Part shown: positions 16,190 through 25,054 of the stretch, piece after piece
Numbering within the stretch: the first letter of the stretch is position 1
Layout: every line of letters begins with the position of its first letter
NCBI RefSeq assembly: GCF_020102855.1
Contig: NZ_JADHZD010000005.1
Coordinates: forward strand, 248,001-312,000
DNA from: Nocardioides lacusdianchii
Lineage (GTDB): Bacteria; Actinomycetota; Actinomycetes; Propionibacteriales; Nocardioidaceae
Reading direction: 5' to 3'
Length of the DNA stretch: 64,000 bases
Notes under the pieces: model-generated
The model's database searches: none
Seen by the model: the letters and a program-made list of their open reading frames with translations, nothing else
What the model was told of the DNA's origin: nothing
Program-made: the position numbers and the translations under genes

Positions 16190-16795
16190 CTACAGCCAGC
16201 CGCGGTCCAGCGCGATCCGTGCCGCCTCGCTGCGCGTCGTCGCGCCCGTCTTGCCGATCGCAGCCGACAGGTGGTTGCGCACGGTGCCCTCCGACAGGTG
16301 CACCCGCGCGGCGATCGCGGCGACCGGGGACCCATCGAGCGCGTACGTCAGCAGCTCGCGCTCGCGACCCGTCAGCGGGCTCGGCCCGTCGATCAGCGAC
16401 TCGGCCGCGAGGTCGGGGTCGATCACCCGCAGGCCGGCGTGGACACGCCGCACCGCGTCGGCGAGCTGGCGCGCAGGGGTGTCCTTGACGACGAACCCCG
16501 AGGCGCCGGCCTCGATGGCGCGACGGACGTAGCCCGGGCGCCCGAAGGTGGTGACGACGAGCGAGCGCACGCCCGGCAGCTCGCGGCGCACGGCGGCGGC
16601 CGCGTCGATGCCGGTGAGCCCCGGCATCTCGATGTCGAGCAGGCAGACCTCGGCGCCCGAGGCGCGCGCGGCCTCCACGACCTCGTCGCCGCGCCCGACC
16701 TGGGCGACCACCTCGAGGTCGGCCTCGAGGTCGAGGAGAGCGGCGAGCGCGCCCCGCACCAGCGCCTGGTCGTCGGCGAGCAGCAGCCGGATCAC
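16190..16795 (-). CDS. NarL/LuxR-type response regulator
   Basis: 201 residues: receiver domain with acidic pocket Asp8/Asp9, phospho-acceptor Asp54 (LLDIEMPG) and Lys in VVKDTP, then a LuxR helix-turn-helix (about 135-195, LTGRERELLTYALDGSPVAAIAARVHLSEGTV in outline). GTG 16795 overlaps the histidine kinase stop by four bases, so the two are coupled. As last gene of the ABC transporter/kinase operon it probably controls that transporter in response to a membrane or antibiotic signal. Confidence 0.93.
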   Translation of the reverse strand: MIRLLLADDQALVRGALAALLDLEADLEVVAQVGRGDEVVEAARASGAEVCLLDIEMPGLTGIDAAAAVRRELPGVRSLVVTTFGRPGYVRRAIEAGASGFVVKDTPARQLADAVRRVHAGLRVIDPDLAAESLIDGPSPLTGRERELLTYALDGSPVAAIAARVHLSEGTVRNHLSAAIGKTGATTRSEAARIALDRGWL

Positions 16796-17850
16796 GGCAG
16801 CGCCACCTCCACCCGCGTGCCCGGGTCCGCCGGGGAGATCGCCAAGGTGCCGCCGACCCCGCTGACGCGCTCGCGCATCCCGCGGAGCCCGTTGCCCTCG
16901 CCGCCGCTGCACCCGGCGCCGTCGTCGGTGACGCAGATGCCGCGGGGGCTGAGCTCGATCACCACCGAGTCGGCGCGTGCATGGCGTACGACGTTGGTGA
17001 CCGACTCGCGCAGCACCCAGGCCAGCAGCGCCCGGTGGCGCGGGTCGGTGTCGGCGACGTCGCCCGTCACGGTCGTGGCGATGCCGGCGTCGGCGAGGAC
17101 CAGGGGCGCCGCGGCCAGCTCGGCCTCGAGGTTGCCCGCCCGCAGGCCGCCGACGGTGGCGCGCACCTCGGCAAGCGCCTGGCGGGCAGTGGCCTGGATG
17201 GACTCCAGCTCGGCCTTGGCCCGGACCGGGTCGACGTCGACGAGCCGGGCGGCGAGCTCGGCCTTGACCGACAGCGCCGTCAGCGAGTGGCCCAGCACGT
17301 CGTGCACGTCGCGCGCCACCCGTTCGCGCTCGGTGACCAGCGCGAACTGGCGCTGCGCCTCGTGGGCGACCTCCTCGCGCTCGCCGAAGATCCGGAGCAT
17401 CACGCCGCCCAGCATGATCGGCCAGAGCATGAGGAAGATGTAGGACGGGAAGCCCTCGATGCCCAGCAGCGAGAGCAGCGGCAGCACGGCCCAGGCGGCG
17501 ACCGACCACTTCCACGCCGGCGACGGCAGCTCGAGTGCCGACAAGATGGCGAGGTAGGGGGTGTAGGAGACGGCGCTGACGCCGATCACCGGCACCGTCG
17601 CCAGCCCGAGGGCGACCATCAGGCCCAGGAAGACCCAGGTGTTGTTCCGCGGGCTGTAGGCCATCACGTTGGCCACCGCGAAGCCCGCGATGCACAGCAG
17701 GCTCGCGACCTTCGCGAGCACCGGGGCGTCCGACTCGGCGACCGCGATGACGGGGTAGGCGAGGAAGACCAGCCAGATCGCGGCGAAGGCCCAGCCCCAC
17801 TTCTCCCAGGGGTTGGGGGGCAACGGGTCGGCGGTCACGCCGGCCGTCAC
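16792..17850 (-). CDS. DesK/NarX-type sensor histidine kinase
   Basis: 352 residues. About five or six membrane helices (residues 20-165) without a large external loop suggest sensing within the membrane. The HisKA_3 dimerisation helix contains ERERVARDVHDVLGHSL with the phospho-accepting His183; a short HATPase domain follows (ESVTNVVRHA, DDGAGC, GNGLRGMRERV). GTG 17850 overlaps the permease stop by four bases (GTGA), which decides between several in-frame starts. It partners the response regulator encoded next. Confidence 0.92.
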   Translation of the reverse strand: MTAGVTADPLPPNPWEKWGWAFAAIWLVFLAYPVIAVAESDAPVLAKVASLLCIAGFAVANVMAYSPRNNTWVFLGLMVALGLATVPVIGVSAVSYTPYLAILSALELPSPAWKWSVAAWAVLPLLSLLGIEGFPSYIFLMLWPIMLGGVMLRIFGEREEVAHEAQRQFALVTERERVARDVHDVLGHSLTALSVKAELAARLVDVDPVRAKAELESIQATARQALAEVRATVGGLRAGNLEAELAAAPLVLADAGIATTVTGDVADTDPRHRALLAWVLRESVTNVVRHARADSVVIELSPRGICVTDDGAGCSGGEGNGLRGMRERVSGVGGTLAISPADPGTRVEVALP

Positions 17851-18635
17851 GTGCGCGCCCGGCTGCGGCGTACGCCCCACAGAGCCATCAGGCAGAAGAT
17901 CACCGTCCACACGAGCACGTTAGCGACCGGCAGCCACAGCGGGTCGTGCTCGCCGTTGGGGAGCCACCCGTCGGTCTGCGGGTAGTGCGCCAGCGCCGCG
18001 AAGCCGTACATCGGCGTCAGACGGCCGATGTCGAGCATGAGTCCGTCCATCGGCGTGAAGAGGTTGCCGAGGAAGGCCATCACCACGATGAGTCCCGACG
18101 CGATGCCGGCGGTGTTGGGGCCGCGGAAGACCAGGCAGATCGCCAGGCCGTAGACCGCGAACATCGCCGACCCGAGCCAGACCACCAGCCCGGACATCAC
18201 CCAGTCGCCGGCCGAGCCGCTGGCGCCGGTGATCGCACCGATCGCGAAGACCAGCCCGACCGCGACGGCGGCCACGGTCATCGCGACGCCGGCCTTGATC
18301 CCGACGAGCGCCAGCGGCCGCAGCGGGGTCAGCGCGAGCTGGCGGCCCCAGCCCATCGTCTGCTCGATCGTCGCCCCGCCCGCGACGGTCGTGGTGGCCG
18401 TCACCGCGGCGTACGTCGCCATCGAGGTCATGACGTACATCGCGACGTTGCCGCTGCCGACCCGCTCGTCGGAGCCGAGGCCGAACACGACGTACATGAA
18501 CGACGGCAGAGCGACGATGAAGAACATCCCCACGCGGTCGCGCAGCTGCCGCCTGAGGTCGAGGGCGGCGTACGTCGCCAGGGCCGGGCGCGGCGCGCGG
18601 GTGGTGGCTGTGGGGATCGTGCTCGTGGCGGTCAT
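17847..18635 (-). CDS. ABC-2 type transporter permease
   Basis: 262 residues with six predicted helices; the N-terminal RRQLRDRVGMFFIVALPSFMYVVFG stretch and the late GLIVVMAFLGNLFTPMDG segment are typical of ABC-2 exporters for drugs, lipids or peptides. It overlaps the ATPase gene (ATGA) and the kinase gene (GTGA). With the ATPase it should export an unknown hydrophobic compound. Confidence 0.88.
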   Translation of the reverse strand: MTATSTIPTATTRAPRPALATYAALDLRRQLRDRVGMFFIVALPSFMYVVFGLGSDERVGSGNVAMYVMTSMATYAAVTATTTVAGGATIEQTMGWGRQLALTPLRPLALVGIKAGVAMTVAAVAVGLVFAIGAITGASGSAGDWVMSGLVVWLGSAMFAVYGLAICLVFRGPNTAGIASGLIVVMAFLGNLFTPMDGLMLDIGRLTPMYGFAALAHYPQTDGWLPNGEHDPLWLPVANVLVWTVIFCLMALWGVRRSRART

Positions 18636-19555
18636 CGGGTGGCTCCGGTCAGCTCGGCGGCTGTGGCGGCGTCGGGCGCGATCTCGGGGGCGGCCCCGGG
18701 CGTGTCTCCGGTGAGGGCGATGAACGCCGACTCGAGGCTGGCGCTCGACACCTCGATCCCGGACACGCCGAGCGGGGCGAGGGCCTGCTCGACGCGGGCC
18801 AGCCACGCGGGGTCGAGGCCGTCGGGGCGTACGACGTCGTCCGGCGGCCGGAACGACACGCTGCGACCGCCGAAGGCCGCGCGTACGTCCGCCGTGGGCC
18901 CGTCGGCCACGATCCGGCCGCCGGCGATCAGCACCGTGCGCTCGGCGAACGCGTCCGCCTCGGCGAGGTAGTGTGTGGCGAAGACGATGGTGCGCCCTAG
19001 TGCGGCGTCGGCGCGCATGGTGTCCCAGAAGTGCTGGCGGGTGGCGACGTCCATCCCGGCGGTCGGCTCGTCGAGGACGAGCAGGTCAGGGTCCGGCACG
19101 AGCGCCAGGGCGAACTTCAGGCGCTGCTGCTCACCGCCCGAGCAGGCCTGCACGCGGCGGTCGGCGATCTCGGCCAGCCCCGCGCGCTCGATGACGGTGG
19201 CCACCCGGTCGCTGCGCCCGTGGGTCGCGGCGATCGCCCGCACCGTCTCCTCGACGGTGAAGTCCGGAAGCAGGCCGCCGGTCTGCATCACGGCCGAGAC
19301 GCGGCCCTGCGTCACCGCGCGGCGAGGCGGCCCGCCGAAGACCTCGACGGTCCCGGCGTCGGGACTGGTGAGCCCGAGCAGCATGTCGACGGTCGTGGTC
19401 TTCCCGGCTCCGTTGGGGCCGAGGAAGGCGACGATCTCACCGGGCTCGACGACCAGGTCGACGCCGTCGACCGCGACGACGGTGCCGCCGTCGGGGGCGC
19501 GGAAGGTCTTGCGGAGCCCCGAGGTGCGGATGGCGGGTGCGTGGGTGTCGGTCAC
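18632..19555 (-). CDS. ABC transporter ATP-binding protein (drug/lipid exporter type)
   Basis: 307 residues: Walker A GPNGAGKTT (about 40-48), Q-loop in QTGGLLPDFT, signature as CSGGEQQRLK (first residue Cys for the usual Leu), Walker B LLVLDEP, H-loop ATHYLAEAD. A C-terminal extension of about 80 residues follows, as in exporters of the DrrA/CcmA group. GTG 19555 is preferred over an upstream ATG because the following residues match family starts and GGAG lies just before it. First gene of a four-gene operon whose every junction overlaps by 4 bases. Confidence 0.92.
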   Translation of the reverse strand: MTDTHAPAIRTSGLRKTFRAPDGGTVVAVDGVDLVVEPGEIVAFLGPNGAGKTTTVDMLLGLTSPDAGTVEVFGGPPRRAVTQGRVSAVMQTGGLLPDFTVEETVRAIAATHGRSDRVATVIERAGLAEIADRRVQACSGGEQQRLKFALALVPDPDLLVLDEPTAGMDVATRQHFWDTMRADAALGRTIVFATHYLAEADAFAERTVLIAGGRIVADGPTADVRAAFGGRSVSFRPPDDVVRPDGLDPAWLARVEQALAPLGVSGIEVSSASLESAFIALTGDTPGAAPEIAPDAATAAELTGATR

Positions 19556-19641
19556 GGCTCCAGCCTCGCCGTGCCGGCCCCGGTGCACAGGGGGCAGAGG
19601 TCACGACCTCGGCGTGACACCTGTCATGCCGGCGGCCGATC

Positions 19642-19734
19642 GGTGGTTGAGGTGCGAGCGCAGCGAGCCTCGAAACCGCACGTCCGGGACGCAGGTTTCG
19701 AGGCTCGTCGCTGAAGCTCCTCGCACCTCAACCA
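19642..19734. repeat. Inverted copy pair of a dispersed repeat
   Basis: Left arm 19642-19677 (GGTTGAGGTGCGAGCGCAGC core, ending CCTCGAAACC) and right arm 19694-19734 are inverted versions of one sequence, differing by about 7 inserted bases. The same element recurs twice in direct orientation at 23409-23475. Such sequences sit between genes in many actinobacterial chromosomes. Here the structure lies upstream of the ABC gene start and just past the stop of the acyl-CoA dehydrogenase gene, so it could act as that gene's terminator. Confidence 0.75.
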
Positions 19735-19750
19735 GCGAGGTGCGCTCCGA

Positions 19751-21625
19751 TCAGAAGGACGACTCGTCGAGGTCCATCAGGTCGAGGGTGGTGGCCTCGG
19801 CGATGGCGCGCTCGGCGCTGACCTTCGGCAGGTTGGTCTGCGCGAAGAACTGCGCCGCGTGGACCTTGCCCTCGTAGAACGCCTTGTCCTTGGCCGACAC
19901 CTCGCCGGACAGCTTGTCCAGGGCGACCTCGGCCTGGCGCAGCAGCAGCCAGCCGCAGACCACGTCGCCGAGCACCATCAGCAGGCGGGAGGTGTTGAGC
20001 CCGACCTTGTAGATGTTGCGCACGTCCTCCTGCGAGGACATGAGGTCGTTGATCATGTGGCCGACGATGGCGTTGGCGTCCTCGAGCGCGGTGGCGAGCA
20101 GGGCCCGCTCGTTCTTGAGGCGACCGTTGCCGGCCTCGGAGGCGATGAAGCCCTCGATCTCCTTGGCCAGGTGGCCCAGCGCGCGGCCCTGGTCCTTGAC
20201 GATCTTGCGGAAGAAGAAGTCCTGGCCCTGGATCGCGGTCGTGCCCTCGTAGAGGGTGTCGATCTTGGCGTCGCGGACGTACTGCTCGATCGGGTACTCC
20301 TGCAGGAAGCCGGAGCCGCCGAAGGTCTGCAGCGACTCGGTGCCGAGCAGCACCCACGAGCGCTCCGAGCCGTAGCCCTTGACGATCGGGAGCAGCAGGT
20401 CGTTGACGGCCGCGGCGAGGCGGGCCTCGTCGGAGTCGGCGGTGCCCTCGTGCTCGGCGACCATCACCTGGTCCTGCCACGTGGCGGTGTAGAGCACCAG
20501 CGCGCGCATGGCCTCGGCGAACGACTTCTGCGTCATCAGCGAGCGGCGTACGTCGGGGTGGTGCGTGATCGTCACGCGCGGGGCGGTCTTGTCGGCCGCC
20601 TGGGTCAGGTCGGCGCCCTGTACGCGCTCCTTGGCGTAGTCGAGGGCGTTGAGGTAGCCGGTCGACAGCGTGGCGATGGCCTTGGTGCCGACCATCATGC
20701 GGGCGTTCTCGATGACCTGGAACATCTGGGCGATGCCGTCGTGGACCTCGCCGAGCAGCCAGCCCTTGGCGGGCTCGCCGCCGCCGACCTGCGGGTCGCC
20801 GAAGGTGACCTCGCAGGTGTTGGAGACCTTGATGCCCATCTTGTGCTCGACGTTGGTGACGTAGACGCCGTTGCGTTCGCCGGTCAGCTCGCCGGTCTCG
20901 GGGTCGAAGTGGTGCTCGGGCATCCAGAAGAGCGACAGGCCCTTGGTGCCCGGACCGCCCACGCCCTCGACGCCCTCGGGGCGCGCGAGGACGAGGTGCA
21001 TGATGTTCTCGCTCATGTCGTGCGTGGCGCTGGTGATGAAGCGCTTGACGCCCGTGATGTTCCACGAGCCGTCGTCGTTGGCGACGGCCTTGGCGCGGCC
21101 GGCGCCCACGTCGGAGCCGGCGTCGGGCTCGGTGAGGACCATCGTGCAGCCCCACTGGCGGTCGACCATGTGCTGGGCGACAGCCTTGTCGCGCTCGTTG
21201 CCGTTGCGGTGGACGACGGTGGCGAAGGCCGGGCCGGCGGCGTACATCCACACCGGGGCGTTGGCGCCGAGCACCATCTCGCCGATCGCCCAGATCAGCG
21301 ACGAGGGGGCGGGGGTGCCGCCCATCTCCTCGAAGACCTGCAGGCGCCAGAACTCCGAGTCCATCCAGGCCTGGTAGCTGGCCTTGAACGACTCGCTCAC
21401 CGGCGCGGTGTGCGTGGCGGGGTCGAAGACGGGCGGGTTGCGGTCGCTGTCCTCGTAGGAGGCGGCGATGTCCTCGCGGGAGAGGCGCTCGACCTCGCGG
21501 AGGATCTCGCGGGCGCTCTCGCCGTCGACGTCACCGAAGGGTCCGGTGCCGAGCACCTCGTCCCGGCCGAGGACCTCGAAGAGGTTGAACTCGATGTCGC
21601 GGAGGTTGGTCTTGTAGTGGCTCAC
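19751..21625 (-). CDS. Acyl-CoA dehydrogenase, FadE5-like (about 620-residue class)
   Basis: 624 residues, longer than the 380-400 of ordinary acyl-CoA dehydrogenases because of an N-terminal extension and a C-terminal helical domain. It starts [19 protein letters not shown] and contains TEPDAGSD and [18 protein letters not shown], all close to recalled M. tuberculosis FadE5. It oxidises acyl-CoA at the alpha-beta bond with FAD and passes electrons to electron transfer flavoprotein; the EtfD-like protein 16 kb away is the expected membrane acceptor. Two GTG codons compete; 21625 is preferred because family members begin with (M)SHYK. Confidence 0.92.
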   Translation of the reverse strand: MSHYKTNLRDIEFNLFEVLGRDEVLGTGPFGDVDGESAREILREVERLSREDIAASYEDSDRNPPVFDPATHTAPVSESFKASYQAWMDSEFWRLQVFEEMGGTPAPSSLIWAIGEMVLGANAPVWMYAAGPAFATVVHRNGNERDKAVAQHMVDRQWGCTMVLTEPDAGSDVGAGRAKAVANDDGSWNITGVKRFITSATHDMSENIMHLVLARPEGVEGVGGPGTKGLSLFWMPEHHFDPETGELTGERNGVYVTNVEHKMGIKVSNTCEVTFGDPQVGGGEPAKGWLLGEVHDGIAQMFQVIENARMMVGTKAIATLSTGYLNALDYAKERVQGADLTQAADKTAPRVTITHHPDVRRSLMTQKSFAEAMRALVLYTATWQDQVMVAEHEGTADSDEARLAAAVNDLLLPIVKGYGSERSWVLLGTESLQTFGGSGFLQEYPIEQYVRDAKIDTLYEGTTAIQGQDFFFRKIVKDQGRALGHLAKEIEGFIASEAGNGRLKNERALLATALEDANAIVGHMINDLMSSQEDVRNIYKVGLNTSRLLMVLGDVVCGWLLLRQAEVALDKLSGEVSAKDKAFYEGKVHAAQFFAQTNLPKVSAERAIAEATTLDLMDLDESSF

Positions 21626-21842
21626 GGCTTCCACCTGTCAGGTCGCGTGCGGGTGCGGATCTCGGGGGCGAGCCGTGCTGGGTGGGCACGTGCTACTCGC
21701 CGGTAACAAAATGATGCCTCGCCGGACGGCGTCACGCAACACGAACCCCGAATCTGCCTCGTCACAGCGGCGCGGACGAGCGTCGGATCCCGCCCGGTCG
21801 CTCCCCAGATCTGGTGAAAGGACACGCCGATCGGCATCTCGG

Positions 21843-21887
21843 GTTTGTCGATCACCCAAACTATGTCTAGTCTTTCACCCGACAAAC
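21843..21887 (+). promoter_or_regulatory. Promoter and candidate operator of the TauE/SafE exporter gene
   Basis: An inverted repeat GTTTGTCG (21843-21850) and CGACAAAC (21880-21887) brackets a promoter-like pair: -35 TTGTCG (21845-21850) and -10 TAGTCT (21869-21874), 18 bases apart. One arm covers the -35 and the other the likely start point, as expected for a repressor site. The arm GACAAAC recurs before the nearby Rrf2 gene. The rest of the 300-base gap (21626-21842) holds the promoter of the acyl-CoA dehydrogenase gene somewhere but no clear box was found. Confidence 0.5.
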
Positions 21888-21927
21888 GTCACTCACTCGA
21901 CTCGCTGCACCTGAAAGGGGCTCGCCC

Positions 21928-22824
21928 GTGCGCAAGCTCATCGTCCTCGGCTTCGTGGGGCTGCTCGCCCAGCTCATCGACGGATCACTCGGCATGGCCT
22001 ACGGCGTGACGTCCTCGACGCTCCTGCTCGCCGCCGGTGTCGCCCCCGCCGCCGCCTCGGCCGCGGTCCACTTCTCCGAGCTCGGGACCTCGCTCGTCTC
22101 CGGCGCCTCGCACCACAAGTTCGGCAACGTCGACTGGCGCACCGTCGGGATCCTCGCGGTGCCCGGCTTCGTCGGCGCGTTCCTCGGCGCGACCCTGCTG
22201 TCCAACATGGATGCCGCGGTCGCCAAGCCGGTCGTCGCGGTCATCCTGCTGAGCCTCGGCTTCTACGTCGTCTACCGCTTCCTGCGCCTCGGCGGCGCCC
22301 GCCCGACCTTCAAGGGCCGGCCGTCGGTGGCCTTCCTGGCCCCGATGGGCCTCGTCGCCGGCACGCTCGACGCCGTCGGTGGCGGTGGTTGGGGCCCGGT
22401 CGGCACCACGTCGCTGCTCTCCAGCGGTCGCCTCGAGCCCCGCAAGGTCGTCGGCTCGATCGACACGTCCGAGTTCGTGGTCGCGGTCGGCGCCTCGCTC
22501 GGCTTCCTCTTCGGCCTCGGCTCGGCCGGGATCAACTGGGGCTACGCCGGTGCGCTGCTGGTCGGCGGCGTGATCGCAGCCCCGATCGCCGCGTGGCTGG
22601 TGCGCCACCTCGCCGCCCGCGTGCTCGGCACCGCTGCCGGCGGCCTGATCATCCTGACCAACTCCAAGACCCTCCTCGAGGCCGTCGGAGTGCCCGGCGT
22701 CGGTGTCGCCGTGACGGCTGCGGTCGTCTTCGTGCTGTGGATCAGCGCGATCGTGTGGGCCGTGAAGCAGGAGCGTCTCTCCCGCGCCGCCGCGCGCGAC
22801 GAGGCGGAGCTGCAGCCCGTCTGA
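21928..22824 (+). CDS. TauE/SafE family sulfite or sulfonate exporter
   Basis: 298 residues with about eight membrane helices in two halves, each opening with an acidic or glycine-rich repeat (FVGLLAQLIDGSLGMAYG and LVAGTLDAVGGGGWGP), the hallmark of TauE/SafE (DUF81) permeases. They export sulfite or organosulfonates across the membrane. AAAGGGG lies before GTG 21928. The Rrf2-type regulator downstream and a shared GACAAAC operator arm suggest control by sulfur status, an inference from context. Confidence 0.88.
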   Translation: MRKLIVLGFVGLLAQLIDGSLGMAYGVTSSTLLLAAGVAPAAASAAVHFSELGTSLVSGASHHKFGNVDWRTVGILAVPGFVGAFLGATLLSNMDAAVAKPVVAVILLSLGFYVVYRFLRLGGARPTFKGRPSVAFLAPMGLVAGTLDAVGGGGWGPVGTTSLLSSGRLEPRKVVGSIDTSEFVVAVGASLGFLFGLGSAGINWGYAGALLVGGVIAAPIAAWLVRHLAARVLGTAAGGLIILTNSKTLLEAVGVPGVGVAVTAAVVFVLWISAIVWAVKQERLSRAAARDEAELQPV

Positions 22825-22838
22825 GGGGTCGTCCCGAT

Positions 22839-22875
22839 GCCGTACGCCGTCCTGCGCTCCGGGGCGGCGTACGGC
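22839..22875. terminator. Hairpin terminator after the exporter gene
   Basis: GCCGTACGCCG (22839-22849) is perfectly complementary to CGGCGTACGGC (22865-22875) with a 15-base loop. It lies 14 bases past the stop, with no U-tract, as is usual in high-GC actinobacteria. Confidence 0.7.
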
Positions 22876-22907
22876 TGTCGCGGTGCCGCGACGCCCAACA
22901 CGAGTGT

Positions 22908-22930
22908 GTGTGTCGACTTGTCTGACAAAC
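22908..22930 (+). promoter_or_regulatory. Candidate operator upstream of the Rrf2 gene
   Basis: GTGTGTC (22908-22914) and GACAAAC (22924-22930) form an inverted repeat with one mismatch and a 9-base spacer, directly before the ATG at 22938. The right arm is identical to that in the exporter promoter. Autoregulation by the Rrf2 protein is the likely reading. Confidence 0.45.
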
Positions 22931-22937
22931 TGGCCCC

Positions 22938-23396
22938 ATGCGCGTCTCCGCCAAAGCCGACTATGCCCTCCGGGCGCTGATCGAGATCGCGGTGCGCACC
23001 GACGGCACGGCCGTCAGCGCCGAGCAGCTGGGCAAGGCCCAGGGCATCCCCCACGGCTTCCTCCAGGCGATCCTCGCCGACCTCCGACGCGCCGACATCG
23101 TGGTGTCCCAGCGCGGCCAGTCGGGCGGGTGGCGCTTCGCGCGCAAGCCGGCGACGGTCACCGTCGCCGACGTGATCCGCGCCGTGGACGGTCCGCTGGT
23201 CTCGGTCTACGGCCTGCGTCCCGAGGCGGTGGAGTACGACGACTCGGCCCAGGTGCTCCAGCACGTCTGGATCGCGGCGCGCCACTCGCTGCGCATGGTC
23301 TTCGAGCAGGTCTCCATCCAGGACCTCGCCGACGGCACCCTGCCCCAGGGCGTCGCCGCGCTCACGCAGGACGAGGACGCCTGGCAGCCCCACTGA
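22938..23396 (+). CDS. Rrf2 family transcriptional regulator
   Basis: 152 residues. The winged helix starts at once (MRVSAKADYALRALIEIAVR) and includes IPHGFLQAILADLRRADIV and RGQSGGWRFARKP, standard for Rrf2 proteins. There are no cysteines, so it cannot bind an iron-sulfur cluster as IscR or NsrR do; this places it with cluster-free members such as CymR. It lies behind a TauE/SafE exporter and has a matching operator-like site, so it may regulate sulfur export. Confidence 0.88.
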   Translation: MRVSAKADYALRALIEIAVRTDGTAVSAEQLGKAQGIPHGFLQAILADLRRADIVVSQRGQSGGWRFARKPATVTVADVIRAVDGPLVSVYGLRPEAVEYDDSAQVLQHVWIAARHSLRMVFEQVSIQDLADGTLPQGVAALTQDEDAWQPH

Positions 23397-23408
23397 CCCG
23401 CCCTCGGA

Positions 23409-23475
23409 GGTTGAGGTGCGAGCGCAGCGAGCCTCGAATCGGTGGTTGAGGTGCGAGCGCAGCGAGCCTCGAAAC
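23409..23475. repeat. Two direct copies of the dispersed 30-base repeat
   Basis: GGTTGAGGTGCGAGCGCAGC and the following GAGCCTCGAA occur at 23409-23438 and again at 23444-23473, identical over 30 bases. The same sequence forms the arms at 19642-19734. The second copy ends against the stop codon of the next minus-strand gene (23478-23476). The location between convergent genes is typical of intergenic repetitive elements. Confidence 0.85.
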
Positions 23476-24012
23476 TCAGGCGGCCAGCCTCCGGTTCACC
23501 AGGCGGCGCCGCTTCGTGATCTTCGAGAGCCGCCGGTCCAGGCGCGCCTCCTCCTCGATCAGCGCGATCCGCGCGACCTGGGCTGCGAGCTGGTCGTCGC
23601 CGAGGTCGGACGGCAGCACGTGCGTCCGCCCCTCCTTGACCTGGGACGTCCACGCGGTCGGCGGCTCAGCCGAGAAGCCGCTGGTGACCACGAGCACGAC
23701 GCGGAACCCGGCGAGGCCGTCGAGCGCGAGGGCTGCCTGCTCCGGCGTCGCCCCGAAGAAGTCGGGCACGCTGGCGAAGCAGTCGGACCCGCTCTTGTGG
23801 GCCCTGCGGCAGACCTTCGCCCACGCGCCCTCGACGTGCTTGCGCTTCAGGCCGGCGGCCTTGTGGGTCCGACGGATCTCGATGCCGGCGTGGTCGAGGA
23901 CCTCGGTGTCGACGTCGGGGACGACGATCCGTCCCAGGGCCAGTGCGTTAGTCATCGCACTCACGTCGACGGGGGCCGGGCCGATGTGCAGCAGGAACAG
24001 CTTCTTGGCCAT
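23476..24012 (-). CDS. Hypothetical protein, distantly sulfotransferase-like
   Basis: 178 residues. The opening KKLFLLHIGPAPVDV resembles the first strand of actinobacterial sulfotransferase-like proteins (LHIGxPKTGTT) but the phosphosulfate-binding loop is absent. The rest (LDGLAGFRVVLVVTSGF; a very basic C-terminus KITKRRRLVNRRLAA) gives no further hint. It may be a degenerate or repurposed member. The stop codon abuts a repeat element, which may have altered its original end. Confidence 0.6.
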   Translation of the reverse strand: MAKKLFLLHIGPAPVDVSAMTNALALGRIVVPDVDTEVLDHAGIEIRRTHKAAGLKRKHVEGAWAKVCRRAHKSGSDCFASVPDFFGATPEQAALALDGLAGFRVVLVVTSGFSAEPPTAWTSQVKEGRTHVLPSDLGDDQLAAQVARIALIEEEARLDRRLSKITKRRRLVNRRLAA

Positions 24013-24085
24013 GGCGTCAGCGTCGCGGCGTACGGCGTCGGGTGCGTGAACGTCGCGGGACGTCGAGCCGAACTCTCGTCGCCGA

Positions 24086-24718
24086 CTAGCCCGGGTCGAC
24101 GGCGCGCAGCCAGCTGACGAGCGGGCGCAGGGTCTTCCAGTCCGCCCGCACCCGGTCGACGAGACCGGCGTCGATGGCGTCGGCCTCGAAGCCGTAGGAC
24201 CTGTTCGCGATGAGCTGCTTGCAGCGCAGCAGCTCGATCCGGGGGTGGTCGGCGGGCCAGCCGCGCGGCGACGTCTTGAGCCGCTCGCCGCCCAGCTCGA
24301 AGCCGTCCTTCTCCAGGCGCTTGAGGAGCCGCTCGAGAGCCTTGCCGGACTTCTCGTCGGCCATCGCCTCGCGGATCGCCGCCAGCCGCGGGCCGTCCGC
24401 GTCGTAGAACCCCGCCCCGACGCGGGTGCCGCGTGCGGAGATCTCGACGTACCACCCGGTCGACGGCGCCGCGGCGACGTACGCGCCCTGGTGGGTCTTG
24501 TAGGGCGTCTTGTCCTTGGCGAAGCGCACGTCGCGGTAGGGCCGGAACACCTTCGCCGGGCCGAACTCCGGCTCGAGCTCGGCCACGAGCGCCTTCATCG
24601 GCGCCTCGACGGACTCCTTCCAGACGCCCTTGTGGGCCTCCCAGAAGGACTTGGTGTTGTCCATCTCGAGGTCGTCGTAGAAGTCGAGCGCGGCGACGGG
24701 GAATCCGGTGAAGCTCAC
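24086..24718 (-). CDS. DUF2461 domain protein
   Basis: 210 residues that match the DUF2461 pattern along their length: FTGFPVAALDFYDDLEMDNTK at the start, then FRPYRDVRFAKDKTPYKTHQG and GWYVEISARG. The family is widespread and has no assigned biochemical role. TAGCGT (24730-24725) lies 6 bases before GTG 24718 and there is no ribosome binding site, so the message is probably leaderless. Confidence 0.85.
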   Translation of the reverse strand: MSFTGFPVAALDFYDDLEMDNTKSFWEAHKGVWKESVEAPMKALVAELEPEFGPAKVFRPYRDVRFAKDKTPYKTHQGAYVAAAPSTGWYVEISARGTRVGAGFYDADGPRLAAIREAMADEKSGKALERLLKRLEKDGFELGGERLKTSPRGWPADHPRIELLRCKQLIANRSYGFEADAIDAGLVDRVRADWKTLRPLVSWLRAVDPG

Positions 24719-24772
24719 CCCGCGACGCTAGCCCACCGAGCCCACGCCGGCTGCTGGTGGCCGCCGTCCTGC

Positions 24773-25054
24773 TCAGCCGGCAGGCGCGCTGCCGGAGGTG
24801 GTCCCGGACGGCTCGAGGGAACCGGTGACGAGCGCCGACCCGAGCGCGGCGACGAGCCCCACGGCGCCGATGACGATGGCGGCGACGGCCCACCAGGACG
24901 CAGGCGTCCCGTCGCGGCGCGAGCGCCGGACCGACACGATTCCCAGGACGAGTCCGGCGAGGGAGCCGAGGCCGAAGATCCACAACAGTGACAGGACAAA
25001 CGCTCCCAGGGCCAACGAGTCCCCCCGGTCACGAGAAGGCGATGCGGTGCTCAT
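24773..25054 (-). CDS. Small membrane protein (DUF4190-like)
   Basis: 93 residues with two membrane helices (about 14-40 and 54-78) separated by the basic loop SVRRSRRDGTPA, the layout of DUF4190-type proteins. Its ATG overlaps the lipoprotein stop by four bases (ATGA), so the two are coupled. Function unknown. Confidence 0.75.
   Translation of the reverse strand: MSTASPSRDRGDSLALGAFVLSLLWIFGLGSLAGLVLGIVSVRRSRRDGTPASWWAVAAIVIGAVGLVAALGSALVTGSLEPSGTTSGSAPAG

Noticed and set aside
21626..21927. A riboswitch upstream of the exporter gene
   Set aside because: The only structure is a DNA dyad around the promoter; no conserved aptamer pattern or expression-platform hairpin was seen.
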